Under the pieces are notes generated by a model. That model was not told where the DNA came from. It did not search any database and worked only from the letters and a program-made list of their open reading frames with translations. Shown here piece by piece: positions 23,836-36,124 of a stretch of 64,000 nt of DNA. The stretch lies in contig JAQPZY010001415.1 in NCBI GenBank assembly GCA_029931535.1, positions 1,578,501 through 1,642,500 of the forward strand, in the 5' to 3' direction. This stretch comes from Margaritifera margaritifera (lineage: Eukaryota; Mollusca; Bivalvia; Unionida; Margaritiferidae). Numbering within the stretch: the stretch's first letter is position 1; the number at the start of each line of letters is the position of its first letter. The position numbers and the translations under genes were made by a program.

Positions 23836-24234
23836 AATTGCAACAAAAATGATTTCTGCACAGTGCGTTTTGGTAAGGTCCCCAAATTAACATACTCAAA
23901 GTATAGAAAAATATAGTTGGTGGAAATATTAGAAATTTTCACATTTTGTAGGCGTACTTTTTTGCATAGAATGTAGCTTTTTTTAATAATCTCCAACCAT
24001 AGGTTGTTAAATCTCTTCATCATAACCTGTTTAATCTTGTAAAACAATTGAATGTATGGATAATTTGTTCTATCTAGCAATATTGATTAACTCTATCATT
24101 GATTTTCAGTATAAAACTAAGCTGAATAGTAAGGGGGAGGGGAGGGGAGGGGATAGTGGCATATTCAGCATAGTGTCAGTCAGTTAAGGACAGACAGGCT
24201 GTGAGTAGCAGATAGAGACAGAGCCGAAAAAAGC

Positions 24235-27053
24235 ATCGCTTGGCCACACTATTGTTGAAGCAGCTAGACTGCATGTTATCAATGCACCTCTACAAATTGG
24301 CTTAACTGTACAACTTCATCACCATTTCGGGTCAAGATTCCTCATAGATTCTCTGCACCAGCATGGCTTTTGTAGCTCATATGGTGAAGTTCAGAATTTT
24401 TAAAAAATAGCAGCAGCAACACAAGTAGAGGCAACTGTCACAATAGAAGAACAGTTCATTCAATATGTTGGTGCCAATGTAGATCACAATGCAAGGACTC
24501 ATGGTTGCCATGGAACATTTCATGGTATGGGAATGATTGCTGCAATGATTCCGGGTCAGTTTGTATCGAGAGCTGTTCCAAGGTGTGATGTTACATCGGA
24601 TGCTATTATTTCATCTGGAACAATAGATGTACACCAGTGTACCTTTCCAAAGGCTCACGATATTGTCACTTTTGCTGACCTTAATGCAACAAGACTCCAA
24701 TCAGACCTTTGCAAGGCAACACCTACATATATACTGTGGAAGATCTCACCCATCCTAGAATGGCCACGCCGCAGATGGTCTGGCTTTATGCAAATGATTC
24801 ATCAAGGGAATCATGTAGAGATAGCATCAATCACATTCCTACCAATGATTGACTTGGACCCAAGTGATATGTCATGTATCTATTCTACACTGATCTTCTT
24901 GACAAATCAAGCTAGAAAGAATGTGACACCAGTGATAACCTTTGACCAGCCACTGTGATGGAAAGCTCATACTATCATAAGCAATGAGTCACATGGCAGC
25001 CCCTTGAAGTTAGTCATGCTACAACATGGTGGACTTCACACTGAAATGAACTTTCTAGGCTGTATTGGACGCCTGATGGATGGCTCTGGTCTTCGAGAGG
25101 TACTTGAATTGTATATGGCAGCAATGCAGTTAAACACATGTTGACTGAAAAAGCCACTGCAAGAGCTAGAAGGGGTCACTTTCTTGTGGATGCTGTGTTT
25201 AATATTCTAGTTTTGGAATCAACTTTCCAGTTTCTAACGCCTTGGAAGTTTATAGAAGTGTCTGAAGGGGAGGCTTGTGAATCCTTTAATGAGGAAATAG
25301 TGACAGAAGATGACATAGTGAGAGATTCTGGGGAGGCCTTTCCACTGACCTCATAATTGAGCAAGTGCTGATGTGTAGCATTAAGACCACTGGAAGACTT
25401 ACCAGAGGTAGAGGTATGTCAGAACTTCAGAGGCTTGTCTGTGTCAATTCAATGCCAGCGTGAAATCAACCATGCCATGCAAGAATTTGCACGGTCAATC
25501 TTTCAAACCAGTAATCAACACAAGGAAACATCTAATGCAAGTAAGGAGAGAGACTGCAAAGACACTGAAAAACTGGTACAGGCCTTGAAGGCAAGAAATC
25601 CATTCAGTTGTGAAGATCTGTCTCTCTGCAGCATGGTCTAAGGAGTGGTGGCACAGGAATCGGTCAACGTGGACACATCAGCAGCTGTTGGACAGAAGAC
25701 AATAGAATCTATGAAAGGCCAGGACATCTACAAATATTCCTTCAAGAAGAGTCAACAGGCAATGGCTCTAGGTAACAAGATCACAGTTAAAGTTGATCAT
25801 GAAGCCATCCACATTGATCCTGAAATTCTCTTTCAGAGATTGCATTAGTTGGCAGATACGAAAACACAGGCATGGAAGAACTATTTAAGTATGAACTTTG
25901 CAGCTATCCTGTCACCTTGTTTGAGACATCAAATGTGTTCAGGCAGGCAAACAAGGCAATACTTGCTGATGTATTGTCGAAGGAAGTACAAGACAGTCAA
26001 AATACAACATCTTCCATTTGTCTTCCATTGTATGTCTTAGATGGGGGAGCTTTACTGCATCACTTGCCTTTGAATAAGGGCTCGACATTTCAAGACATAT
26101 GCAATTTGTATGTGCACTACATGACAAGAAAGTATGGGAGATGTTCAGTGATGTTTGACGGTTACAAAGAGGTTGCATCAGTGAAAGATGCCATACATAT
26201 GAGAAGATCAATAACAACAGGCACAGCTGTATTGATTAACTGTGATGCAAGAACAGTGCTCACTGTAAACAAGAATGTGTTCTTGACAAAGAGAACAAAC
26301 AAAACGTTTCATATACATGTTAGGAGAATATCTTGAAAAAGCTGGATGTGACACCATATATGCATCTAGAGATGCAGATGTTCTTATTGTGCAGACTGCA
26401 TTTGCTGCAGCCACTGAAAGAGATGTAATAGTTGTAGCTGATGACACTGACATAATTGTGCTCCTTTGTTATCATGCCAGCATGGAAAGCAGAGAAATAG
26501 TATTTCAACCAGAACCCAAGTGTACCTCTAGGAAAGTCAGAAGCTGGAACATCAAAAGCGCCAAGACTTCCTTAGGCATGGTAACCTGCAAAAATCTTCT
26601 CTTCATTCATGCTCTGCTCAGCTGTGATACAATTTCCCAGCTGCATAGAATTGGGAAAGGTGTTGGACTAATGAAGATCAGGCAGCTTGAAGAGTATGCA
26701 GAGGTCTTCAACAACGTCAGGTCACTGACTCCAACATCTGCTTCAGCCAAGTACCACTTGCTCTGTGTCTACTATAAAGTTCAAGTCTGACAAGGTAATG
26801 ATAAATTAGACCCCATTAAGTGGAGATGGAAAGAAGTCCAAGGAGCTTTTCTTCCTGTGGCCAGTGAAGCCCAAGCAGCCTGTTGGAGATGATCAGATGC
26901 AACTGTAAGACTGACTGTAGCACTGCAAGATGCACATGCCGCCAACATAATCTTGAATGTTCACCTGCCTGTGGTGAATGTCAAGGTTCTGCTTGTACCA
27001 ATAGTCCTCGTCTGAACTGTGATATGAGGGAGACAGAAGATTATGAGGACTGA
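24235..27053 (+). pseudogene. Multicopy invertebrate protein with FEN1/PIN-like nuclease and CXC-type tail (broken)
   Basis: Antisense to the host gene, within one intron. Readable pieces in order: 'VGANVDHNARTHGCHGTFHG' (24470), 'SGFMQMIHQGNH' (24780), 'TFLPMIDLDPSDMSC' (24832), 'LHTEMNFLGCIGRLM' (25040), 'RARRGHFLVDAVFNIL' (25156). Then comes a PIN/XPG-like part: 'VLDGGALLHHLP' (26033), 'VMFDGYKEV' (26150), 'SRDADVLIVQTAF' (26368) and 'VVADDTDIIVLLCYH' (26432). A Cys-rich tail follows at about 26905-27000 ('CNCKTDCSTARCTC'). It matches a protein family that I know as highly repeated in molluscs, corals and fish and usually unnamed. At least two in-frame stops (24957, 25639) and several frame changes show it is dead. 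No introns are apparent, so it may be a retrocopy or part of a transposon. Confidence 0.8.
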
Positions 27054-27819
27054 CATGTTGATTTGTATCATTTTCATATATGACTGTTCCAGGTAGTTCT
27101 TTTTATAGTGAACATTTCGATATTACGTTAGACAATTTGACAATAATTGCATCTGACACCGCTGTCTTCAGTGTTAGCATTTGTACAAATTCCACATTAT
27201 TGATTTGTTAAATGTTTCCAGTAAATGATATTTTCTATTATATTACCTTGACAGAGTAAGCCATATAGTGATGTTAAGTAATGTTTATGTGCTATTACAA
27301 CCTGATTAAAAACTATTACAAACAATGGATGATACGTTTTGAAGCTTAGGATCTCTGACAATATATTTCTCTTTATCGTAAGTGTATTAAACATATTCAA
27401 ATTATTATCTTTGTTATTTTTGTTTTAAGCATATCAGTAAGACACTAAACTTAAATCCAATAATGTTTTAATGTTAAAAGTAGCTTGAAATCAATGCATC
27501 AGTGACTACTTGTAGAGATTTCTGCGAATGACTGATATGTATATACGTACAAAGGTACCTGACATTATAATGTTATTTTTCAATACTTCCACCAAATATT
27601 TTTTCCTATACTTTTAGTATGATGTTTTAGGTACCTTGTAGAAATGCAATGCATAAAAATAATTTGTATTGCAATTTTTTTTACCTTGACCCAAAAAATT
27701 GAGACAATATTCCTGGACTACAACTAGACATCATAGGAAGTCATTTGGTGACATTTTTTTATATGACATTTCCTTTAGGAAGAATAGCAACAACAGGATT
27801 TTCAATCAACAGAACAAAA
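27054..27819. other. Intron without recognised features
   Basis: AT-rich sequence following the pseudogene; some of it may be its former 3' flank. No repeat boundary or gene is seen. Confidence 0.45.
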
Positions 27820-28345
27820 CTTAAAGTAAGCACAATCACTAAACCATGAAATATAGGTCATAGTGACCTAGCTTTCATTGATAAATGTAGTACTCCTCAT
27901 GTCACAATTACATGCCAAGTTTGTAACTCCATAAGAAATAGTGCCTGAAAAATTGAGCTAAATGTAAATGTTAACCAAAATCATTGGGTAGTGAATTATA
28001 GGTCACAGGGACCTAATTTTGACTGAAAGCAGGTATCATAGATGTACTCCACAAGACACACCTGTACCAACTTACGTGATTCTATAAGTCGTATAGTGTC
28101 TGCAAAAATGACCTGAGCTCAATTCAAAGGTAAGCAGAAATCACTGAACCTTTATACATGCATCACTGTGATTTAATTCTTGGCTGTAGTACTCCTCATG
28201 ATGCAATTACGTACCAAGTTATATGACTCCATAAGCAATGCTGCCAGAAAAATGAGCTAAACACAAAGGTAACCAAAATCACTGGACCATAAAATATTGG
28301 CCAGTGTCCTACTATTCACTAAAAGCTCCAGTATTCCACATAACG
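27820..28345. repeat. Tandem core repeat, about 170 bp, three copies
   Basis: Units repeat 'gtagtactcctcatg', 'cacaattacatgccaagt', 'actccataag', 'gaaaaattgagctaaa' and 'accaaaatcac'. They are diverged and resemble the core repeats of HINE-type elements, but the family differs from the 'ggccatattgg' family. Confidence 0.65.
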
Positions 28346-28829
28346 TATCTAAACTTAAGTACGATAATCTGATGATAATAAAAAAAGAGAAATATGATTG
28401 TACTATACTGTGTCTGTTACCTTTGTGTGTCTTTTTTATTGTGCAATCTCATTAAGACCACTATTTTTAAAGACCACATACTATGAAAATGTTGTATTTT
28501 GGGGATGAAACTAATTTTAATTATCTAATACTTACCTGTCACCACTGTTTAGCTTTACTCTGTCTGCAATGGAAAAACCCTCATCCATGCTAGATACACC
28601 ATCCTCCTGTTCCACAAGTTCTTACAATGACATGTGCATCAACCCAGTCTGACTTGCCATCATTGGCCTATCTGCTAATTAAAATCAGTTTTACCCCCCC
28701 CCCCACCCCGCTAAAAAAATAAAAACACATTTTAATATCAGTAATATATGATCCTGTTACTATTGTTTAGTTGAATTTGTCAGTAAGGAGGAAGGCTGAT
28801 GGAATGTAAGGGAATAAAAAGGGAAAACT

Positions 28830-29830
28830 TACCTTGTAGCCAAGCCACTCAACTGCTGTTATAAGCAGCAGTCTGGACATTATTTGTGCAGCAACAATTG
28901 AACCCAGATAAAAATACCCTGGTTCTGGTTTGATAAGGGCCGAAAGAAAAAAAAAGGTCATGTGCGATCACCAAAATGCAGCCTTCATAATATATTCCAA
29001 GTATGAGTGATTGAGATAGGCCCAAGAAGTAGCGATAGCCCTAACTTCGGGCCACTGATACTCATGAATGAGAGGTCTCTCTCAGTCAGAGACCAATAAG
29101 CTCTCTTGATGGTTTGATCTAATTCTATCTAGAGATGGTGGATACTGAAATATCAGTTGAGCCCCTTATGGAGAGAAAAAAAACTTTTCCTACCTTTCCA
29201 TCTCCCTTATCAACTGATAAATATTCTAGAACTTAAGTGCCCTAAATAGCCAAAGGAATCTATCTTGATTGTCCTCAGTACTGATGCAACTGAAACTGTG
29301 GACCTCTATCAGGGATAGAAGTACTGATGGAGACTGGTTATTTGCAAGCAAACCTGGCTGATACAACCAGTGAAATAGATTCCTAATTCCCATTGAACCG
29401 TAACATCCCTCCTCTATTGATAAAACATGTAGTTTGCTTCTTCTCCACACTGCTGCAACAGCTAGACAAAAGGCGGTTTTCAGCATACGATTTTAAAATA
29501 AAGCCTCACTCAAAGGTCAATAAGGATTTTTGTCAAAACCTACAAAACACACGAAAGATTCAATCTTGGCACCAATGAGTGAGGCACCAGTCTTTGCAGC
29601 TCAAAGTACTTAATAAGGTCTGCCAAAGGAGGATCTGTGCCAATGGACTGACCTTTGGAGATGTTAAGGATGTCTGAAGGGCAGCCCTATGACCTTTGAT
29701 TGTGGAGACAGAACAAGCTCTCACCTCGAAAAGGCGGAGTAGAAAATCTGCTACAGTAGCAAGAGAGTGGTAGCTAGGATTAATGTGTTTCGTTGTGCAT
29801 CAATCATAAAAGATTCTCCACTTTGCATCA
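28830..29830 (-). pseudogene. Tyrosine recombinase remnant, second DIRS family
   Basis: Core-binding part near 29640-29700 ('STIKGHRAALQTSLTS'). The first Arg box is at about 29430-29486 ('LKTAFCLAVAAVWRRSKLHV'). The H-x-x-R box is at about 29030-29060, read as 'PEVRAIATSWAY' (His lost, Arg kept). A C-terminal segment 'PGYFYLGSIVAAQIMSRLL' is at about 28870-28930. Stops and shifts lie between them. Confidence 0.75.
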
Positions 29831-29939
29831 TAGGCAACCCTGCTCAAAAACTTCACCTGGCATATAGATCCCTTGAGATAAGCCAAGCGTGAAGATGGAG
29901 AATGTGAGAATTTGAGTGAAACAGTGTACCTTTGTGTTG

Positions 29940-30990
29940 CAAAAACAAATTCTTCCAATGAGGTAACACCCTGGGTTGGTTGATCAAAAGGTTGAGGAAA
30001 TCACTGAACCAAGGTTTTTGAGGCAACAGAGGTAATATCAGGATAATCCGAGATGTAGATGTCCTGACCTTGCGAAGTACCTGTGTGCAATCAACCTGAA
30101 GGGAGGAAATGCATAAGGAAAACTGAATCCAACCTCAGGCTGAAGGAGTCCATTGCCCAAGTTTTTTGGTCCACAACTGGGGAAATGTAAACAGAAACAT
30201 TTTTGTTGAGTTTCGTTTCAAACAAGTCCACTAGAGGCTTCTCCCATAGAATGAACAGACTCTGTAACTGTCTTATGTAGAGACCATTCTGTTAGGACTA
30301 TGAGGTAATGAGGTAACACCCTGGTAGTCATTTGTTAGGACTACCTTGCTTGTTCCAGACAAACTGTCTTCAACGATATTTTCTTACCTGGAATGTCATG
30401 AACTCAGAGTATAATTCCTACTGATTCTGCTCATCATAGAAGGTTCCAGACTTGCATGCCAAGAGAAAGAGCATGATTACCTCCTAGTCGTCTGAGGCAT
30501 GCATGATGTGTTGTCTGAGGAGACAATAATGCAATGCCCCTAGGCAAAGAACACAGTCCAAATTGTTTATGCATATGAGGCTCTCATCCTGGGACCAATG
30601 ACCCTGGAGAAGTACTCCTTCTGGCTCTAAATGAGCCCCTCCCCTCTGTGAATCGGATGTGTCGGTGACCAGACAGGAGTGGGGTTTGAGGGTATGCAGA
30701 GGAACTCTTATCAGAATCTTGTCTTGATTGTGCCACCACTTGAGGTGATACTGAAAAGTCGACTCTAGTGTAATTCGGTCTGACAGAAAATCCTTCTGTG
30801 GTTTCCTCTGTGAATCTGATGTGTCGGTGTAGAGATAGGAGTGGGGTTTGACGGCATGCATAGGAACTATTATCAGAATCTTGTCTTGATTGTACCACCA
30901 CTTGAGGTGATACTGAAAAGTCGACCCTAGAGTAATTTGATCTGACAAAATCCTTTCATGGCCAACAGAAGAAACTGAAGAGGAGTTAGT
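29940..30990 (-). pseudogene. RNase H and linker remnant with internal duplication, second DIRS family
   Basis: RNase H-like reading: 'LKWWHNQDKILIRVPLHTL', 'CLVTDTSDSQRGGAHLEPEG', then 'GHWSQDESLICINNLDCVL', matching the Asp box and the Glu helix of DIRS RNase H. The block from the 'STFQYHLKWW' motif to 'TDTSDSQR' occurs twice in tandem (about 30625-30770 and 30790-30940). The linker 'YAFPPFRLI' and 'SRIILILPLLPQKPWFSDFL' lie at about 29990-30120. Confidence 0.75.
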
Positions 30991-31039
30991 GACATTTAAA
31001 ACCAGATGCATTTAAAACGCAAGCTGAAAAGGAACTCTT

Positions 31040-31375
31040 GGCTTGTAAAGTCCTCAACAATTCTAGGAACCTGACCCAGAATGGTAAGGAAATTAATTCC
31101 AATGTACACAAAAGTCTGAGAAGGAATGAGATCTGATTAGTCTAGGTAGGGAATAAGCGAAGAAATTTAAAATTCCAAAAAGCAAGAGATAAAGGCAAGC
31201 CAACAAGGAAGTCTTGGCCTGTAAAGTCCTCAACAATTCCAGGATGTTGTGTATCTTTTTTGAGAGAGCATGAAACCGACCTAGAATGGTAAGGAAATTC
31301 ATTCCTATGTACACGAAAGTCTGAGAAGGAATGAGATCTGATTAGTCTAGGTAGGGAATAAGTCCCAACTGAGTT
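31040..31375. repeat. Tandem duplication, about 170 bp, two copies
   Basis: Segments 31049-31155 and 31219-31365 share 'gtaaagtcctcaacaattc', 'agaatggtaaggaaatt', 'acgaaagtctgagaagga' and 'gatctgattagtctaggtag'. They lie inside the second DIRS family. Confidence 0.85.
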
Positions 31376-31867
31376 GCTATCGATTGCAAGTTTCCCTAGG
31401 GATTCCCCCCTCCCTGTATCTTGGCAAAAGGGGAGGAGACCAGTAGTCTTCATTGTTATAGAGATGGAAGAGCTCCACGGACAATGCCATGATTGTAGAC
31501 AATGCTGCTTTAACATCTTTGATACAGCCTCCAGCAGCTGCTGCAAAGCAACAGCATATAATGATTCTTCCTTCAGAAGACTGAAGGAAGTTGCTCAGAA
31601 CAGATGCTATAGTCACTAAGGACCTGGCTTCAACTCTAAAGCCTCTAATGATTTAACAGAGTGGCAAGCAAACAACCCTGACAATATACCTCTTGCAAAG
31701 CTGTGGCATCCAAGGGGTAGGGGTTTATTGGTCAGGAGGGGAAATGGACACTATAGCTGGAGTCTGATACTAAAGGTCTCCGACCAGAAAGGGGTACCGA
31801 CCACCCCTAATTCGCCAATTCTTGTCCTTTCCCAACCTCTGCGCAAGTTCTCTGACTATACATGAGT

Positions 31868-33222
31868 GAGTAGGGATTTACAAATTTGATAATGAACTTG
31901 CCCCTGGAAAATTTGAGCTTGCCCCAAATGTAATATCCCAACACAAGTAAACAATAAGATAACATAATATATGGTATATTTTAAGGAAATTGCATTATAT
32001 TTATTTAAGCTCATTTTCTTTTTATGTTTGTTGGAACCTTAAAACCATATACCAATAATTAAAGTTATCAAGCAATATATATGTAAATAATACATGTAGA
32101 TAGATATGTAGATTAGAAAGAGTTAGAATGCAGACACAGTTAGAAGATTAAAAGTAGGCATGTACATGGACAGACATAAAAATGGATAGGTAGAAAAGGG
32201 TTTGGTAAAGCTTGATTTTTAAGAGAGAGAGAAAGAGAGAATGAAAGTTAGACTGTTTGTAATGATTTACTTATACTCACAACTGAAGGATTCGTGACAC
32301 TTATTTTATCCATTTACCTAACAATTATCATTGGTGACATGCATCTCAATATTTGTCAATCTGACTTTTGAGAATGATGTGAGAACTTATTTTTGTCCAC
32401 TGAATTATTTGCCAGGCAGTAAGTATGTATCGGTCTCCTGTAATTATCATGTAATCAATAGGTCATAAATACCACTTGAGGGTGCACGTTTTCATAAGAG
32501 CAATCACGGTTTGAATGAAATTCTCCTTGTTAATTGTTAGAGACACGTGCCTTTTATTTCCAAACACACCTGTCAAAGAAATCTCATGAGTTGTCTCATT
32601 AACAATTAACCTACTCACCATAAACTCAGCGACATGCATCAAAACAATCTTTGAAAAGCCGATTGTTTAGAGTCGGCAATCTGACAAACTGCCTAAGGCT
32701 AACTTAGGACCTGAAAGTCAGCGATTGCAGATACGTACTAATATTATTATCAAAATGTAATTGATCAGTTAAAATATAAATATTTATTCTTTATTTGTCA
32801 AAACTTGCTTTAAATAGTAAATATTCACATTATCACGTCTGCGTGAGAAAATACGAGAATGACCTTGACATTGACTACAAGATGGAAATGGCACATACGA
32901 TAGATGAAAGAAACTGTGGATAGTTATGTAGAAGAAGAATGCGCTACATATAAATGCTAACTAAAGGTTCTGATATATGTATTGTGGCAAGATCACAGGG
33001 CATAAAACTTGCAGAACATAAAGCATTAGGAACTGAACACAACCACTTGTCGGTAACATAGCTCACACAGACCCAGACCACCAATGTTAAATAACATTTC
33101 TTGTATCTTGTATTCCTCTCAAATTTTTGGACTTGCTTGCAGGCAAGTGCCTTGCAAACTTTATCTTGTCTGAACCAAATCTGAGCTTGTCCCGGGAGTC
33201 GGGCAAGTGGATTTGTAACTCC
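31868..33222. mobile_element. Candidate DNA transposon with inverted ends, nested in the DIRS element
   Basis: The left end 'agggatttacaaatttg' with 'aacttgcccctgg' and 'gagcttgcccc' resembles the reverse complement of the right end (about 33165-33222: 'gagcttgtcccgggagtc', 'gggcaagtggatttgtaact'). The match is imperfect. The spacing is about 1.35 kb, with no coding sequence recognised. A target duplication is not clear; 'gtgag' occurs next to both ends. Confidence 0.5.
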
Positions 33223-34450
33223 CTGGTGAGAAAGCAAGAACAGGTCTGTTCTAGGCATTGCCCCTGACAGTCTTTCTAAGCAGGAAAGAATCTTTGTGTC
33301 ACTTTAGCACAAAGACTTAGGGCACATCTGAGAGAAGGCAGTATACTTCATTTACGGCCCTGTCGAAAGACCATGTCTCTTCCTCTTCGACCATCTGAGA
33401 TGCTTGGTGTAAAAATCTGGAAATCCTATAAGGGGAAAATGCACCCTCTCCTCCTGATCATCAGCAAATTCCTGAGAATCTGCTATGATAGACAAGGCAT
33501 TATCATCATCCTGCTCCAAACTTCAGTGGGATATAGGAGTATCAGACCTGGAATGATCCCTGTGGCAAAGGCTGGGAAGTAGGGACAAAAAATGTTCTAT
33601 GACTCATCACTGGGAGTGGTGCTTTGTCCAAAGGATGAGAACTTTTCTCATCCCTCTTACATGTAGGCCTCTTTGTGGAAGAGGGACTAACTCACTCCTT
33701 CCATGATGATCCCTCCTGAGTAATGTGTAGTGGTCTTTGAACCTCAACACCCATACTTGCAGAAGGCCATGTAGAACACATCTATGGCAGTACAGGATGA
33801 TCTCTCCCTTTAAGGACACTCCACATCCGAAAAGGGTTAAAAGGGAATAATGGGAAGGAGGAAATAGTGGTCAACTCTCCTTTCCCAGTAGCATGCATAA
33901 ATGCTGGTTCTATCATTGTAGTTCAATAATTATGTAATGTGGAGGCAAAGGAGAATTCGATCCAATCCCTAACTCCATCCTTAGATTTAGTACGTGTTCT
34001 TGATGCCCAGTGCCCTGTGTCCAGTGCCTAATGCAAAGTACCTGATGACCGATGGTCTGTTACCTGGTGATTAGTGATCAGTAAATGACCTGCCTCCTAA
34101 AATCAAAGGTGATCTAGATATGTGTGAATAACTTTTTCCAGAACTAAAAGAGCTAGAACAACACATTACCCTCTTGGCGTTGCATAAACTGCTCATTGCC
34201 TGGCCTTGGGTAAGTGGAAAATGTTGATGCTCCACCAGAGGGGTGGGGTGGGGGTCGGGTGCAACCATACTCTATAATTTGGCTCAGTTCTACTCTCAAT
34301 GGCAGTAAGACTGTGCTTGTGCTTTGGATGGTGCTGCCATGAGGGGAGGAGGGGTGCACTCGATCCCAGTAAGCTTATAGCCCCTAAAGATGGGTGCTGC
34401 CTTCTTAGAAGACACACTATCTTATCGGGGAGAACAATCAATCCCCTGTG

Positions 34451-35928
34451 AAGTAGCTGTTACCTAACTAATAGTGGTAACAGTAGTTTTCTCCTGGAAG
34501 ATACTGTTTAGCCCTCTTATTTTTATTCAGGGAGATGCAGTCTATTCCAATTATATATATATACACTCTAAGGATTCAAAGGGAGAGGAAGAAGAATGCA
34601 CTTCTTTCCTCCTTTTATATGTATGACTGCAGTGTCAGAACATGACAACAAATTGGACTTCCATCCATTCATGTAGACTTTGTACACCAAAGACATGTGG
34701 TGTGTATCACTGGGCCCTTTTCTTATGCCCATACTTACCTACACTTGTGACATCTGAAAAGAAATTTCTTAAAGAAGAATTATTTTTTTATTTCCAAAAC
34801 AATTGATTATCTATAAGAAGAAGAATTGCATGAGCCTCATTATCTTTACTACTTATTCATAAATAAAAAACTTCAGTTTATTCATATTTGTTTACTAAAC
34901 AAGTTGTAAACTGAGAAACATCATCTATGAACTATATCAATGCAACATACATTAAAATAACGAATGGAGGATTATGTGATCTCTACTAAGGTCGCTAGCT
35001 GATTATTTACCTGTTAATAATGCACATTGCATTAAATAACATAACTGAAACTAATACATGAGCCTCCATACAGATGTAAACACTAAAAGTGAAAACATAT
35101 AAATGTATAATTTTGATGACCCATTAAACATTTTTACATATTCTTACAAGTAATTCCCAAAACCACTATGAGCAAGTGAGGGTAGGTTGTCTGTCGTGTG
35201 TAAAGCACTGAAAAATTATCACTGGACTATCGACACTAACGTTCTGATAATTAAGGACTGAAGGATAGTCTTGTACTGATAAAGAGATATGAATATCATG
35301 TCCTGATATAGCATAACCATTACTGTGGTATGTTTTCTTTAAGTGAGCATTTTTTCAACGTCTGAATCAAGATGTTGTCCAGAGAAGAATCAGGATGTGC
35401 TATTGTGCATGGGCTGATGACGACATGTCAAAATGGGTTGATGCATGTGTTGTAAGAATTTCTAGAACAGGAGGATGATGCATTTAGTAAGGCCAAAGGG
35501 TTTTGTCATTGTGAAAAGAGTAAAGCTTAACAATTGTGACAGCTATTGTTTTACCGATATTAAATATCAGATTTTTAATACAAGAATCAACCTTGTTATA
35601 TAAGATTATTCCCTGTTGACAGAAGGGGTGTAGTAACTCATTACTGTTTTGTTGGCAGTCAAAGGGCTTTTCACTCGGGACAGTTTTGTTCACAGAAGGA
35701 GTGTAGTCATTCAAAAAACTTTTGTTGGCAGTCCAATGGCTTGCCACTCATGATAGTTCTGTTGGCAAATGGGGTAGTTACTCGTAACAGTTTTGTTGGC
35801 AGATGGGGTAGTCACTCAGGATAGATTTAATGACAATTGGGACAGTTTTAAAGTAATAATATATAAGGCAGAGTATGTTCTGAAAACAAAAGACAAAAGA
35901 TCAAATTCATACTTTAGAGTCAACTCAC
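34451..35928. other. Intron segment with a short local repeat
   Basis: Intron between the DIRS element and exon 35929-36056. At 35620-35830 there is a short degenerate repeat of 'acagttttgttggcag' with 'tagt(c/t)act(c/t)'. No gene is seen. Confidence 0.5.
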
Positions 35929-36056
35929 CTTGATTTCAGATCCATCCTCATTGTAACATCTTGGCTTGGCAATGATGTTTAAATGTTCCATGAGTAGCAA
36001 AATGTGTTCCTTGTTGTCATGGAAATCGGGATTATTTTCCTTTGTCCAGATAGCAT
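35929..36056 (-). CDS. ROCO gene exon: middle of COR domain (128 nt)
   Basis: Acceptor 'cttattttaag' and donor 'gtgagttg'. The exon encodes 'IWTKENNPDFHDNKEHIL' and 'LMEHLNIIAKPRCYNEDG', a conserved COR stretch. It begins with two bases of an Asp codon that is completed by the last base of exon 40082-40245, and ends in phase 0 before 'VENYF' of the next exon. The acceptor region is duplicated 36 bp upstream (36088-36126). Confidence 0.9.
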
Positions 36057-36124
36057 CTTAAAATAAGATGAGAATAATTATTATATTAGCATCTTAAAAT
36101 AAGAAGAGAATAATTATTATATTA
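36052..36124. repeat. 36-bp tandem duplication covering the exon's 3' splice site
   Basis: 'agcatcttaaaataag' and 'gagaataattattatatt' occur at 36052-36087 and again at 36088-36123. Both copies contain an AG acceptor and the first bases of the exon. Confidence 0.9.

Larger units (their letters stand above)
28500..34450 (-). mobile_element. DIRS-like retrotransposon, second family (decayed, with nested insertion)
   Basis: Minus-strand order is the gag-like region (about 33370-34440), RNase H (30540-30990), the DIRS linker (29950-30130) and the tyrosine recombinase (28830-29830). Its sequence is well diverged from copies 1 and 2, so it is a different family. A separate inverted-repeat element (31868-33222) sits inside it, and two internal duplications are present. 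I could not define its terminal repeats; the limits given are approximate. It lies in the intron between exons 36056 and 23193, in sense with the host gene. Confidence 0.72.
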
